Source of the DNA: JAGVPT01 sp963717445
GTDB lineage: Bacteria; Bacteroidota; Ignavibacteria; UBA10030; UBA8401
Reading direction: 5' to 3'
Length of the DNA stretch: 64,000 nt
NCBI GenBank assembly: GCA_963717445.1
Contig: OY970334.1
Span: 3,720,001 to 3,784,000 of the forward strand
Part shown: in pieces, positions 8,235 to 16,404 of the stretch
Numbering within the stretch: the stretch's first letter is position 1
How the letters are laid out: each line of letters begins with the position of its first letter
Made by a program: the position numbers and the translations under genes
The notes under the pieces: model-generated
Databases searched by the model: none
Told to the model about the DNA's origin: nothing
The model's input: the letters and a program-made list of their open reading frames with translations, nothing else

Positions 8235-8774
8235 AGCCAAGGATGTTTGCGATAGATGGCGAATCATGCTTTTCAGTGTTGACGGAACAATTAACTTATG
8301 AAATGGTTTTACAAATAAAAAGTATAATTTGCCAAGCCGATTATGAAAGAAGACGACCGTCGATATAATGAGAACGTTGTCACCGGAAGTTGTTTTGTTT
8401 AACAGCAAGGAAACTTTGAAGTCCAGATGTTTATCGTTTGCCCCAGCAATCAATTCCGTTTGAGTTCTTGAATACACCTTAAATATTCCATATTGGTCAC
8501 CTGGCTCGAACTTAAACTCGCCCTTCAATTGTTGCTTATTTTGAATATTGGTATTCGTTTTTAACCCGAACGGTTTTACAATAATGTTTCGGATAGCTAA
8601 CAGCAGTTTAATCCAAGTTGGCGTGCAAAGGAAGAACGATGCTCCAACATCTTCGATCGTGAGATCTTTTCCGTTCTTTAGAAATATTGCGGAAAAGCAA
8701 TCGATGAAATCATATTGCAGCCCTGAAACATTGAGCGCAGAATTTATTGGTAAAGTTGAATTGTTTGTTTGCAT
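8229..8774 (-). CDS. DUF2867 domain protein
   Basis: 181 aa. Visible DUF2867-like signatures are WIKLLLAIRNIIVKPFGLKT, then DQYGIFKVY, then GANDKHLDFKVSLLL, TVVFFHNRLGKLYF and VKPFHKLIVPSTL. This family is a START-like ligand-binding fold, often next to or fused with NAD(P)-binding epimerases; interestingly an epimerase fragment lies at the left edge of the window, though not adjacent. The C-terminal LAG is read from the attC, which supplies TAA. Molecular role unknown. Confidence 0.7.
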   Translation of the reverse strand: MQTNNSTLPINSALNVSGLQYDFIDCFSAIFLKNGKDLTIEDVGASFFLCTPTWIKLLLAIRNIIVKPFGLKTNTNIQNKQQLKGEFKFEPGDQYGIFKVYSRTQTELIAGANDKHLDFKVSLLLNKTTSGDNVLIISTVVFFHNRLGKLYFLFVKPFHKLIVPSTLKSMIRHLSQTSLAG

Positions 8775-8798
8775 TAACGATGACTGTAAGTTGTGGCT

Positions 8799-8950
8799 GG
8801 CTAACGGACCGGAGCTAAGCTGCGGCGGCGAACAGCCGCCGCACGGTAGTTCGTTGCGCGGACGTTCCAGTCAGATGCGCTAAATCCGTCCAACAACGCG
8901 CGGCGAAATCGTCGACGGCTGGTTCCGTCAGCTTGAGCGACTGGTTAGGG
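8799..8950 (-). repeat. attC L7 (type III)
   Basis: Boundaries GGCTAAC / GTTAGGG. Sequence nearly the same as L6. Confidence 0.9.
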
Positions 8951-8965
8951 CGCATTATTTACTCC

Positions 8966-9580
8966 TTAATGCATTTTGAACTTATGTTTTTTAGGTTTTG
9001 GTTTACTAGGGTTGGGGTTACTATTTCCTCCCCCAATCATTGTTTTTATTTTTTCTCGAAGTCCCTCGGATAAACCATTTGCAAATCCAGTAACCGCTCC
9101 AAAGAAAATCATTCCGGCAGGTACCCAGAAAACTAACATTGGAGAAAGGCCACCTGCAATTACATAACCAATATATGCACCAAAAGGAACACCGGAGGCA
9201 TTGGTCAGAACTTCACCAAGGGATTTGCCTTGGAGGGGAGAATTTTCTACTGGAAGAAGCGGAGCCACCGCAATATATTCAGCAAGTCTATAAAACTCAT
9301 TGCTCAAAAGTACTTTTTCTGCCTGTAAAAGTCCTCCTTGATCATCAGGAACTTGTTCGTAAGAATTTTTTGCCTTTGCTATTGTCTCGGCAATAGAGTG
9401 AATCAACCAACCAGGTTCTATTGAAACCTCTATGTTAAAATCAAATTTTCCCAATACTTCTTCAGCGGACATATCTTGAAACAACGCAGAAAATTGGTTT
9501 CGAGGTATAACTACAAAACTTGTAGATAGATCGAGTTCAGAATCAAAGATTGATGATTCAAAAAAATGATTAATAGACAT
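8966..9580 (-). CDS. Hypothetical membrane-associated protein with basic tail
   Basis: 204 aa from ATG at 9580, chosen because GGAGG lies 6 nt upstream; a TTG four codons earlier would include the ribosome site itself. Residues about 130-170 form one or two hydrophobic segments (YIGYVIAGGLSPMLVFWVPA and AGMIFFGAVTGFANGL). The C-terminus is low-complexity and basic (NPNPSKPKPKKHKFKMH). The N-terminal half is acidic and predicted soluble. No family recognised. Confidence 0.6.
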   Translation of the reverse strand: MSINHFFESSIFDSELDLSTSFVVIPRNQFSALFQDMSAEEVLGKFDFNIEVSIEPGWLIHSIAETIAKAKNSYEQVPDDQGGLLQAEKVLLSNEFYRLAEYIAVAPLLPVENSPLQGKSLGEVLTNASGVPFGAYIGYVIAGGLSPMLVFWVPAGMIFFGAVTGFANGLSEGLREKIKTMIGGGNSNPNPSKPKPKKHKFKMH

Positions 9581-9608
9581 TTCAACCTCCAATTGATTGG
9601 TGAATGCG

Positions 9609-9760
9609 GCCTAACGGACCGGAGCTAAGCTGCGGCAACGAAGTGCCGCAGCGACGGAATCCAGTCCGCGCGTGGCAAGTCCTGTCCGATTGTAGCTGGT
9701 TGTTTCGCGCGCGTTAAATCATCGACGGCTGGTTCCGTCAGCTTGAGCGACTGGTTAGGC
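9609..9760 (-). repeat. attC L8 (type II)
   Basis: Boundaries GCCTAAC / GTTAGGC. I see no difference from R18 and R38, the own sites of the two other copies of this cassette. Confidence 0.92.
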
Positions 9761-10099
9761 GGTTGCTCCGTGACAGACTTTCTTTTCTTCAAGAATGTGC
9801 CGTACAGTTTCAGTATTCTCGGTGGTAAATCCTATCTTGACTTTTTTACCAACAAGCGACATCAAGAATATTTCGTCTCTTTTCGGTCTCAGAATGTCAA
9901 GAGGATACCACGTTGTCAGATCTCTTGTACCCCAAATTCTCCATTTTCCTGTAGAGAGAGACGCATGCTCGACGGCGACTGAATTGATCTTATCAAAAGG
10001 GACTCGCTTTGAGGTTCCCGGGAAATAGTAGTGTTTGAAGACAATAGAATCTGAGGTGATCACAATGAGCCTGTCTTTATAGATGACGTTTTCGTCCAT
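9755..10099 (-). CDS. PH-like domain protein, cassette copy 1 of 3
   Basis: 114 aa. Start ATG follows AAAGGAGACACTAACC. Sequence starts MDENVIYKDRLIVITSDSIV and reads as alternating beta strands (FKHYYFPGTSKRVPFDKINS, WRIWGTRDLTTWYPLDILRP, KKVKIGFTTENTETVRHILE), the pattern of small bacterial PH-like proteins. That is inference from pattern only. Stop codon comes from the attC. The protein is identical at 37450 and 54778, and the flanking cassette DNA also matches, so copying is recent. Confidence 0.7.
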   Translation of the reverse strand: MDENVIYKDRLIVITSDSIVFKHYYFPGTSKRVPFDKINSVAVEHASLSTGKWRIWGTRDLTTWYPLDILRPKRDEIFLMSLVGKKVKIGFTTENTETVRHILEEKKVCHGATA

Positions 10100-10135
10100 G
10101 GTTAGTGTCTCCTTTGCATGTAGAGTGCTGCAACC

Positions 10136-10287
10136 GCCTAACGGACCGGAGCTAAGCTGCGGCGACGAAGTGCCGCAGCAACCGAATCCAGTCCGCGCGT
10201 GGTATGTCCAGTCCAATAGTAGCTGGTTGTTTCGCGCGTGCGAAATCGTCGACGGCTGGTTCCGTCAGCTTGAGCGACTGGTTAGGG
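10136..10287 (-). repeat. attC L9 (type II)
   Basis: Boundaries GCCTAAC / GTTAGGG. Own site of the YCII-like cassette. Confidence 0.9.
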
Positions 10288-10321
10288 CGCAATGCCAATT
10301 TGTTAATAAAGTAGATCATTG

Positions 10322-10657
10322 CTATGGTAAAGAATCTCCAGGAAAACTCCGACATGTAGATATTTCGTAGACGAGGACTCCCGCTTTTACTGCTGGATCT
10401 TCATCCATGATCTTCCTAACCTCTTCCGTACCTGCATTAAAGATTCCCACACCTCTTACTTCACCATCACCAACAACTGGACAAACAATTGATAGTAAAC
10501 CGTCTGCACGGAGAGCAAAATTTCTCCGTCCGTGCTCCAAAACGATTTTGTCAGCGTCAGGCTCGTTTCTTTTCGGAGTCGCTTTCAAAATAACGAGGGA
10601 ATAGCTTTTGGTTTTAGAAAGCATCTGCCGCATAAAATCGTCGGTAATTGTTGTCAT
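10322..10657 (-). CDS. YCII-related protein
   Basis: 111 aa from ATG at 10657. YCII-like features: VILKATPKR, then a long linker to LEHGRRNFALRADGLLSIVC, GVGIFNAGTEEVRKIMDEDPAVKAGVLVYEI (the typical alpha-beta end with DPAVKAG). YCII is a ferredoxin-like dimeric fold of unclear activity, sometimes dehalogenase-like. An ATG far upstream at 10819 is rejected because it would read through the attC. Confidence 0.75.
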   Translation of the reverse strand: MTTITDDFMRQMLSKTKSYSLVILKATPKRNEPDADKIVLEHGRRNFALRADGLLSIVCPVVGDGEVRGVGIFNAGTEEVRKIMDEDPAVKAGVLVYEISTCRSFPGDSLP

Positions 10658-10702
10658 GGAGTCTCCAATGTTGTAAATAAAAGTACAGTGCCGAGCATTG
10701 CG

Positions 10703-10854
10703 CCCTAACGAACCGGAGCTAAGCTGCGGCAACGAAGTGCCGCAGCGACGGAATCCAGTCCGCGCGTGGCAAGTCACGTCCAATAGTAGCTGGTTGTTTC
10801 GCGCGCATTGAATTGCCAACGGCTGCTTCCGTCAGCTTGAGCGACTGGTTAGGG
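10703..10854 (-). repeat. attC L10 (type II)
   Basis: Boundaries CCCTAAC / GTTAGGG. Own site of a toxin-antitoxin cassette whose genes face the opposite way. Confidence 0.9.
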
Positions 10855-10908
10855 CGCAGCGGTTGCAAATGAAATAGAAAATGCGTACCTATAGAAAAAG
10901 GATTGGAT

Positions 10909-11124
10909 ATGCCCTCCACCGTTGTTCAGATAAGTAAGAAGGAACTTACTCAAGTTATCTCAAATGTAGTTGAGCAAAAACTGCTTGAGTTACTTGGTGA
11001 TCCTGACGAGGGCCTCGAGTTAAAGGAAAATGTGCACCGGAGGCTGATTCGCCAACAAAAGGCTGTTGCGAAGGGTAAGCGAGGAATTGACCACGCCACT
11101 CTCCGAAAGCAACTTGGGTTATAG
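10909..11124 (+). CDS. Antitoxin of a RelE/ParE-type module
   Basis: 71 aa from ATG at 10909, with AAAAAGG 8-12 nt upstream. Sequence MPSTVVQISKKELTQVISNV then KLLELLGDPDEGLELKENV and a basic C-terminus (RQQKAVAKGKRGIDHATL) fits short antitoxins that precede RelE-like toxins. The gene is followed after 2 nt by the toxin. Both run on the plus strand, opposite to the left array, so they must carry their own promoter, presumably at 10855-10900. Confidence 0.7.
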   Translation: MPSTVVQISKKELTQVISNVVEQKLLELLGDPDEGLELKENVHRRLIRQQKAVAKGKRGIDHATLRKQLGL

Positions 11125-11126
11125 TC

Positions 11127-11384
11127 TTGTACTCCATTGAGTATCTGAAACCTGCCGCCAAAGAGATTTCGAAACTCGATCGATATACTGCAAAGCGCAT
11201 CCTTGATCGACTCGAATGGCTGTCCGCCAATCTAGATTCCACAAAACTTTTTCCTCTCAAAGCTGACCTAGTCGGATTTTTCAAACTTCGGGAAGGATCC
11301 TACAGGATTATTTTCGAAGTTCTATGGACCGAGCGGATCATTGTAATTCATAAGGTGGCTCACCGCAGTGATGTGTACAAGTAG
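11127..11384 (+). CDS. RelE/ParE-family toxin
   Basis: 85 aa from a TTG start at 11127. RelE-fold signatures: YLKPAAKEISKLDRYTAKRI, then LKADLVGFFKLREGSYRIIF and IIVIHKVAHRSDVYK, the conserved R-x-Y/F-R-I-I-F strand and the HKVxHRxDVY tail seen in RelE mRNA interferases (HRxDxY). It acts on translating mRNA if a true RelE. Paired with the antitoxin upstream. Confidence 0.88.
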   Translation: MYSIEYLKPAAKEISKLDRYTAKRILDRLEWLSANLDSTKLFPLKADLVGFFKLREGSYRIIFEVLWTERIIVIHKVAHRSDVYK

Positions 11385-11399
11385 GGTAGTCCGGCTGCG

Positions 11400-11553
11400 C
11401 CCTAACGGACCGGAGCTAAGCTGCGGCGACGTGCAGCTAAATCAATGGTAGACTATACGCGCGGCAGGCATTGCCATTTCCTTAAAAAATTTTTTCCGGC
11501 GCGCGGCGAAATCGTCGACGGCTATTTCCGTCAGCTTGAGCGACTGGTTAGGG
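11400..11553 (-). repeat. attC L11 (type I)
   Basis: Boundaries CCCTAAC / GTTAGGG. Own site of the protease cassette. Confidence 0.9.
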
Positions 11554-11649
11554 CGCAGCTTAATTGATTGTTTTTTGAATACAAACGACCTTGACATACA
11601 AAGATATAAAGATTATCTTTAAGGCAAGAGAAAATTAGAAAGAACGAAA

Positions 11650-11907
11650 ATGCTAGAAAAAGAACGTAAATACTTCGAAGCTCATCGAGCTGAATGGTTG
11701 AAAGAGAACCCCGAAAAGTTTTTTCTAATAAAGAACGAAGAACTTATTGGAGTTTTCAATACTCAGCAAGAAGCTCTCATCGAAGGAGCTCGACGGTTTG
11801 GAATCGAATCATTTCTCGTCAGACAAGTTGAAGAATCCGAACAACTTGTTTATATCCCCGCATTAACTTTAGGTCTTTTACGTGCCGATTCTGCACACCC
11901 AGCTTAG
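11650..11907 (+). CDS. Small protein paired with protease (DUF5678-like)
   Basis: 85 aa. Sequence EAHRAEWLKENPEKFFLIKN, then GVFNTQQEALIEGARRFGIESFLVRQVEE resembles the DUF5678 pattern (substrate-like short protein with F-x-T-x-x-E-A). It overlaps the protease gene by 26 bp, so the two are coupled. The pairing of this kind of small protein with a retropepsin-like protease is plausible as regulator or substrate but is inference. Transcribed opposite to the array. Confidence 0.6.
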   Translation: MLEKERKYFEAHRAEWLKENPEKFFLIKNEELIGVFNTQQEALIEGARRFGIESFLVRQVEESEQLVYIPALTLGLLRADSAHPA

Positions 11908-12367
11908 GGCTCAAGGTAAAACTCCGCAGGGTCAAATTGTCCAAGTTCCACCCGCAATCGCTCTTTTACGTCAGGGACCCTGTCTTCAAGTTTCAATAGG
12001 ACTTGCACAGAGTATCGCTAACCAACTACTTCAACAGGGAAAAACTCTTCCTCGTCCGGTATCTGGAGTTGCACTAATTGACACTGGTGCAACGTCAACT
12101 TGTATAGATGATGCCGTTGCAAAACAGCTTCAACTTCCGGTTGTAAACGTCGTCAATGTTGCCTCTGCTTCCCATGCTTCTACGCCACAAAACGTTTATC
12201 CAATCCAAATCGAAGTTGTCGGTTTACCAATTTCGATTGAAGCATCGAACGCAATTGGTGCAGCCCTTGCTCCACAGGGATTGCTTGCGCTAATTGGACG
12301 TGACGTTTTGCAACATTGCACGTTGTTCTACAACGGCCTCACTGGGGAAATAACCCTTTCTATCTAA
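11882..12367 (+). CDS. Retropepsin-like aspartyl protease
   Basis: 161 aa. The catalytic motif is ALIDTGATSTCID (residues about 64-76), the D-T/S-G-A signature of clan AA single-domain proteases that work as homodimers. A second signature LLALIGRDVLQHC near residue 140 matches the hydrophobic-hydrophobic-G-R/D motif of the same fold. No signal peptide, so probably cytoplasmic. Substrate unknown; the overlapping upstream gene is a candidate partner. Confidence 0.82.
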   Translation: MPILHTQLRAQGKTPQGQIVQVPPAIALLRQGPCLQVSIGLAQSIANQLLQQGKTLPRPVSGVALIDTGATSTCIDDAVAKQLQLPVVNVVNVASASHASTPQNVYPIQIEVVGLPISIEASNAIGAALAPQGLLALIGRDVLQHCTLFYNGLTGEITLSI

Positions 12368-12424
12368 CCCCACATTGAATAACGGTGGAATAGTACGTCT
12401 TCCGCAACGACAAAATGCGCTGCG

Positions 12425-12579
12425 CCCTAACGAACGGACCGGAGCTAAGCTGCGGCGGCGAACAGTTAAATCAATGGTAGAATATACGCGCGGTAAGCAT
12501 AGCCCCTTTCTCTGAAATGTTTTTTGCGCGCGGCGAGAAGCTGACGGCTGGTTCCGTCAGCTTGAGCGACTGGTTAGGC
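12425..12579 (-). repeat. attC L12 (type I-like)
   Basis: Boundaries CCCTAAC / GTTAGGC, with a 4-bp insertion (GAAC) after the first box. Provides the stop of the 58-aa gene. Confidence 0.85.
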
Positions 12580-12750
12580 CTTGAGCGGTAAAAGGCGTCG
12601 CCTGTTTTTAGCAGACCCTTTTGCTTTCACTTGCTTGGTTTTAAATTTTTCAGTGCTTTTTGTAAAGAGCAAAGAGAAATCTCCCTTGTTCTCTTTCTCA
12701 ATTATCAATCGATTTTTCCGCACTTCTTCAACTATTGGATCTTTCCACAT
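12574..12750 (-). CDS. Short antitoxin-like protein downstream of PIN toxin
   Basis: 58 aa (ATG 12750, TAA inside the attC). Starts MWKDPIVEEVRKNRLIIEKE and ends in a basic stretch (KAKGSAKNRRRLLPLKA). Its ATG is one base after the PIN gene stop, with GGAGG 6-10 nt upstream, so it is translationally coupled. The MWKDPIVEEVR start is familiar from small proteins beside PIN or other TA toxins. Toxin-first order is less common but known. Role as antitoxin is inference. Confidence 0.6.
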   Translation of the reverse strand: MWKDPIVEEVRKNRLIIEKENKGDFSLLFTKSTEKFKTKQVKAKGSAKNRRRLLPLKA

Positions 12751-12751
12751 A

Positions 12752-13225
12752 TCAAACCTCCATCAATTCTTCAGGTGTACAGATAACAGGTGTAAAAAGT
12801 TTAAGTTGCTTATTGAGCAAGTCTAATGACCTTCGTGTTTTAGCGCTCGCAATATGAGCACAATTCCAAGTCACGAAATAATCCATCTTATAATAACAAG
12901 CAATGGCAATATGCGCAGCATCTAACCTTGCTTTTTCGGGGATTTCTAGTTTTTCAAAGTAAATTTCCGCAATTTTTTGTATTCCGCTTTCTAATTCCAG
13001 AACCTTTATTCCTTTTAAAAAGTTCTTCCTACGTTGAGCTGCTTCTTTATCGCCTCTTTCGCATTCTTCGATAACGAATGGAGAGACAAATAATTCGACC
13101 TTTGGTGTTACCTGGGACCACCATTCAGCTGTAATTCGTTGATGAGCAGCAACAACTAAATCCCTGCTAGGTTTTCCCGCTAAATAACTGATGATAGTCG
13201 TCTCAATATAGGCTGATTCTTTCAA
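12752..13225 (-). CDS. PIN-domain (VapC-like) ribonuclease toxin
   Basis: 157 aa from TTG at 13225 (GGAAT 7 nt upstream); a longer start at 13270 is possible. PIN features: first acidic residue in SAYIETTIISYLAG, VSPFVIEECERGD, then LDAAHIAIACYYKMDYFVTWN with the central D and terminal D in DYFVTWNCAHIA. PIN toxins cleave RNA (tRNA or rRNA) with metal ions. Followed by a coupled small gene likely to be the antidote. Confidence 0.82.
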   Translation of the reverse strand: MKESAYIETTIISYLAGKPSRDLVVAAHQRITAEWWSQVTPKVELFVSPFVIEECERGDKEAAQRRKNFLKGIKVLELESGIQKIAEIYFEKLEIPEKARLDAAHIAIACYYKMDYFVTWNCAHIASAKTRRSLDLLNKQLKLFTPVICTPEELMEV

Positions 13226-13339
13226 CTTTATTCCTTTATTTTTCAGATAGACGCTACCATAATGTAACAAATCCTATCTCAAGAATAAACCACAGTCTAA
13301 AGACGCAACATGTTTGATAGTATAGCATTTGAGCGAAAG

Positions 13340-13491
13340 GCCTAACGGTACCGAGCTAACCTGCGGCGGCGAAGCGCCGCAGGAACGGAATCCAGTCCGC
13401 GCGTGGTATGTCCCGTCCGATTGTAGCTATTTGTTTCGCGCGTGCAAGATCATCGACGGCTGGTTCCGTCAGGTTGAGCGAGTGGTTATGC
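13340..13491 (-). repeat. attC L13 (type II, covarying variant)
   Basis: Boundaries GCCTAAC / GTTATGC. Both inner arms carry the AACCTG/CAGGTT change, and GGTACCG replaces GGACCGG, the same set of changes as R27. Own site of family D. Confidence 0.9.
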
Positions 13492-13538
13492 CAGTGCAAT
13501 TTTAGCACGTTAGCACGGTTGTAAATTTAGTAAGTCTT

Positions 13539-13652
13539 TTAACTTTGACACTGTTTCCCGATAAACTCGCTGGCGGCGGGAACTGACTTTTCTATGCTAG
13601 AAAAAACGACGCGCCGAAAATCGGAAACTGGTTTGAAGAGCTGATCTTTCAT
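13539..13652 (-). CDS. Family D mini-cassette small reading frame (37 aa)
   Basis: Begins MKDQLFKPVSDFRRVVFSSI and ends GKQCQS. Its homologue at 44592 (41 aa) shares MKDQLFKPVS, IEK and VPAASEF. The cassette also has a 15-bp inverted repeat CTCGCTGGCGGCGGG / its complement at 13566-13580 and 13674-13688. Most differences between the copies change amino acids, so this could equally be a structured DNA or RNA element. No known domain. Confidence 0.3.
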   Translation of the reverse strand: MKDQLFKPVSDFRRVVFSSIEKSVPAASEFIGKQCQS

Positions 13653-13688
13653 TTACTTGTTGATGTAAACTCACCCGCCGCCAGCGAG

Positions 13689-13840
13689 GCATAACGGACC
13701 GGAGCTAAGCTGCGGCAACGAAGTGCCGCAGCGACGGAATCCAGTCCGCGCGAGACGAGTCATGTCCGATAGTAGCCGGTTGTTTCGCGCGTGTTAAATC
13801 ATCGACGGCTGGTTCCGTCAGCTTGAGCGACTGGTTAGGC
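13689..13840 (-). repeat. attC L14 (type II)
   Basis: Boundaries GCATAAC / GTTAGGC. The GCATAAC box belongs to the same junction type as family D at R26. Confidence 0.9.
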
Positions 13841-14056
13841 GGCAACGGTGATGGTAAACTCGGATACCGCGTCGAATTAAGAATGTTCTCGTTTTTGATG
13901 TCGTTTATAAACATAGCTCCCAACTATGATCGTTAGGTAAGTTCTCGTACCAGATGATACTACTTTACTGCAGACATTGCAATTAGAAAATCTGACTGCT
14001 TATAGATTCATTTTTTAAACCTACTTTTTCTTCTTTTTCCCAAACTTGTTTTCGCC
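13841..14056 (-). repeat. Family B mini-cassette (L14)
   Basis: 216 bp, no convincing gene. Contains the family core GTTGGGAGCTATGTTTATAA (minus strand) and the motif TATAAGCAGTCAGATTTTCT. Confidence 0.7.
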
Positions 14057-14208
14057 GCCTAACGGACCGGAGCTAAGCTGCGGCAACGAAGTGCCGCAGC
14101 GACGGAATCCAGTCCGCGCGAGACGAGCCCCGTCCAATAGTAGCTGGTTTTTTCGCGCGTGCAAAATCGTCGACGGCTGGTTCCGTCAGCTTGAGCGACT
14201 GGTTAGAA
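14057..14208 (-). repeat. attC L15 (type II)
   Basis: Boundaries GCCTAAC / GTTAGAA. Confidence 0.9.
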
Positions 14209-14221
14209 GGCCAACTTTTTC

Positions 14222-14686
14222 TTAGCACATGATTCGCCCAAGAAAGAGATTGCCGCGCAAAGCCATTATGACCGGGGCATCGGCTGCACATGAAATTAGA
14301 ATTCCTACCCCACGCCATTTCCGATCGACTACCGACCCACCCGCAATAAAACCCCAAAGACTCCGAGAATCACGGAATAAAAACATCGCCATGATAGACC
14401 ATTCGATCCACCGAACTGGAATATACACCAACAAGTAAGCAAGGAACTGTGCTCCAAAGAAATTCGAGCTGAAGGACATCAAAAATGAAGTAGATAAAAA
14501 ATAGATAGCTACACCAAATACCAAACCTAAAATTGAGCGGAAAAACCCAAGTCCAAAAGATGTTTTCAAAGTGCTCGGCACCGGGATTTCTGACTTTTGC
14601 CACTTTTTCTCTAATCCAACGTGGCACCACCACACATAAGCGCTGAATTTAATCAAAAGATATATGAGTATTTCTGGAATAGTCAT
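14222..14686 (-). CDS. Polytopic membrane protein, unknown
   Basis: 154 aa. Four hydrophobic segments are visible: residues 4-20 (PEILIYLLIKFSAYVWW), about 45-70 (LGFFRSILGLVFGVAIYFLS), about 76-100 (FGAQFLAYLLVYIPVRWIEW) and about 125-150 (GVGILISCAADAPVIMALRG). No family recognised. Single gene of the cassette, reading in array orientation. Confidence 0.6.
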   Translation of the reverse strand: MTIPEILIYLLIKFSAYVWWCHVGLEKKWQKSEIPVPSTLKTSFGLGFFRSILGLVFGVAIYFLSTSFLMSFSSNFFGAQFLAYLLVYIPVRWIEWSIMAMFLFRDSRSLWGFIAGGSVVDRKWRGVGILISCAADAPVIMALRGNLFLGRIMC

Positions 14687-14693
14687 TTTGGCC

Positions 14694-14845
14694 TTCTAAC
14701 GGACCGGAGCTAAGCTGCGGCAACGAAGTGCCGCAGCAACCGAATCCAGTCCGCGCGTGGCAAGTCATGTCCGATAGTAGCTGGTTGTTTCGCGCGTGCA
14801 AAATCGTCGACGGCTGGTTCCGTCAGCTTGAGCGACTGGTTAGGC
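14694..14845 (-). repeat. attC L16 (type II)
   Basis: Boundaries TTCTAAC / GTTAGGC. Confidence 0.9.
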
Positions 14846-15062
14846 GGCAACGGTGACGGTAAACTCAGATGCCGCCTCGAATTAAGAATGTTCTCGTTTT
14901 TGATTTTGCTTATAAACATAGCTCCCAACTATGATGGTTAGGTAAGTTCTCGTACCAGATGATACTACTTCACTGCAGCCATTGCAATTAGAAAATCTGA
15001 CTGCTTATAGGTTCATTTTTTTCCCAATTTTTGCTTTTCTTCTTTCCAAACTTGTTTTTGCC
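14846..15062 (-). repeat. Family B mini-cassette (L16)
   Basis: 217 bp, nearly the same as L14's cassette. Same core element; no convincing gene. Confidence 0.7.
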
Positions 15063-15214
15063 GCCTAACGAACCGGAGCTAAGCTGCGGCAACGAAGTGC
15101 CGCAGCAACCGAATCCAATCCGCGCGTGGTATGTCCCGTCCAATTGTAACTGGTTGTTTCGCGCGTGTTAAATCACCGACGGCTGGTTCCGTCAGCTTGA
15201 GCGACTGGTTAGGT
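15063..15214 (-). repeat. attC L17 (type II)
   Basis: Boundaries GCCTAAC / GTTAGGT. Confidence 0.9.
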
Positions 15215-15318
15215 GGCAGAGAGAGTTGGTTAATCTGCACAATTTCTCGCGCTAAGAATGCTTTATATTTGGTGCTTTTTGTAGACATAGCTCCCAAGCA
15301 AGATTACATGGGAAGCTT

Positions 15319-15450
15319 TCAAACTTGTACGCAAGAAGATACCAACACACATTCTACTAAATAAATTCGACTATTTGTAGACTCAAGCTTTTGGAAGCTC
15401 AATTGGAAAAGCGAATCTCGAATTACTGAAACTATTTCTTTCTTAGCCAT
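15319..15450 (-). CDS. Family A small protein, shortened (43 aa)
   Basis: Same frame as at 3830 (MAKKEIVSVIRDSLF...) but a CGA-to-TGA change gives a stop five codons early, after SSCVQV. Confidence 0.4.
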   Translation of the reverse strand: MAKKEIVSVIRDSLFQLSFQKLESTNSRIYLVECVLVSSCVQV

Positions 15451-15464
15451 TCCAAGTTTTTGCC

Positions 15465-15616
15465 ACCTAACGGACCGGAGCTAAGCTGCGGCGACGTGCA
15501 GCCAAATCAATGGTAGACTATACGCGCGGCAGGCATCGCTTTTCCCTTAAAAATTTTTTTGGCGCGCGGCGAAATCGTCGACGGCTATTTCCGTCAGCTT
15601 GAGCGACTGGTTAGCC
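15465..15616 (-). repeat. attC L18 (type I)
   Basis: Boundaries ACCTAAC / GTTAGCC. Confidence 0.9.
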
Positions 15617-15630
15617 AGCAACAGATTATT

Positions 15631-16200
15631 TTATATTTTTGTGGTTTTGGTAACAAGCTTTGGGAAGACATATGAATTTAAATCAATCGTGTACGGCTTG
15701 TGAGGATAAAGAATATCATCGGAATCTGTGTACTCCACTTTCACTTTAAAGACTTTTTTATTGGGTTCAAGCCCGAGAGTTGAATACCCAGTCACAAGTG
15801 AATTATGCACTTCGCGGTCAGGAGCCAAGAATGATTGATTTAATAATGGGCTCCATAGTTCGGATCGCGCGCCTAATGCCTCCAATGATGGAGTGATCGT
15901 AACATTGATATTGAATGCTGGCCGATTACCAATATTTCGGATCGAAAGCCAGACTTGTTCATTTTCCAATGGAAGAGTTGCAATTACATATGGTCTTGCC
16001 TGTTCAAGAATTGCCTGTCGAGTTGATTTGAGAATCCAATAAGTTAAAAACACATAACCAGCGGTTAAAACGGAAAGGAATACATTTGAAACTCCATTGA
16101 TTCTCTTGATGAAGCACGAATCAGCGAAGAAATAAATTAATACTACCGAAAGAAATATGGATAAGTAAACGAACTTTTCCGGCTTATTTTGCATGGGCAT
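15631..16200 (-). CDS. Hypothetical protein with two N-terminal membrane helices
   Basis: 189 aa. Residues 10-28 (FVYLSIFLSVVLIYFFA) and 40-58 (FLSVLTAGYVFLTYWIL) are hydrophobic; the remainder is a beta-rich soluble domain containing ARPYVIATLPLENEQVWLSI and IGNRPAFNINVTITPS, a pattern common in proteins of unknown function that follow two helices with a beta-sandwich. Function unknown. Confidence 0.6.
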   Translation of the reverse strand: MPMQNKPEKFVYLSIFLSVVLIYFFADSCFIKRINGVSNVFLSVLTAGYVFLTYWILKSTRQAILEQARPYVIATLPLENEQVWLSIRNIGNRPAFNINVTITPSLEALGARSELWSPLLNQSFLAPDREVHNSLVTGYSTLGLEPNKKVFKVKVEYTDSDDILYPHKPYTIDLNSYVFPKLVTKTTKI

Positions 16201-16222
16201 AGATACTTCCTTTACTGTTGCT

Positions 16223-16373
16223 GGCTAACGTACCGGAGCTAAGCTGCGGCAACGAAGTGCCGCAGCAACGAATCCAGTCCGCGCGAGACAAGTCCTGTCC
16301 AATAGTAGCTGGTTGTTTCGCGCGCATTGAATCGTCGACGGCTGGTTCCGTCAGCTTGAGCGACTGGTTAGGC
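16223..16373 (-). repeat. attC L19 (type II)
   Basis: Boundaries GGCTAAC / GTTAGGC. Confidence 0.9.
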
Positions 16374-16404
16374 CGCAGTTCGCAGCCGTGAGTAACGAGC
16401 CTGC

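Noticed and set aside
10322..10819. Extended start of the YCII gene at 10819
   Set aside because: It would begin inside the next attC; the ATG at 10657 fits family length.
14229..14438. 69-aa plus-strand frame opposite the membrane protein at 14222-14686
   Set aside because: It is antisense to a more convincing membrane protein gene and lacks family features.
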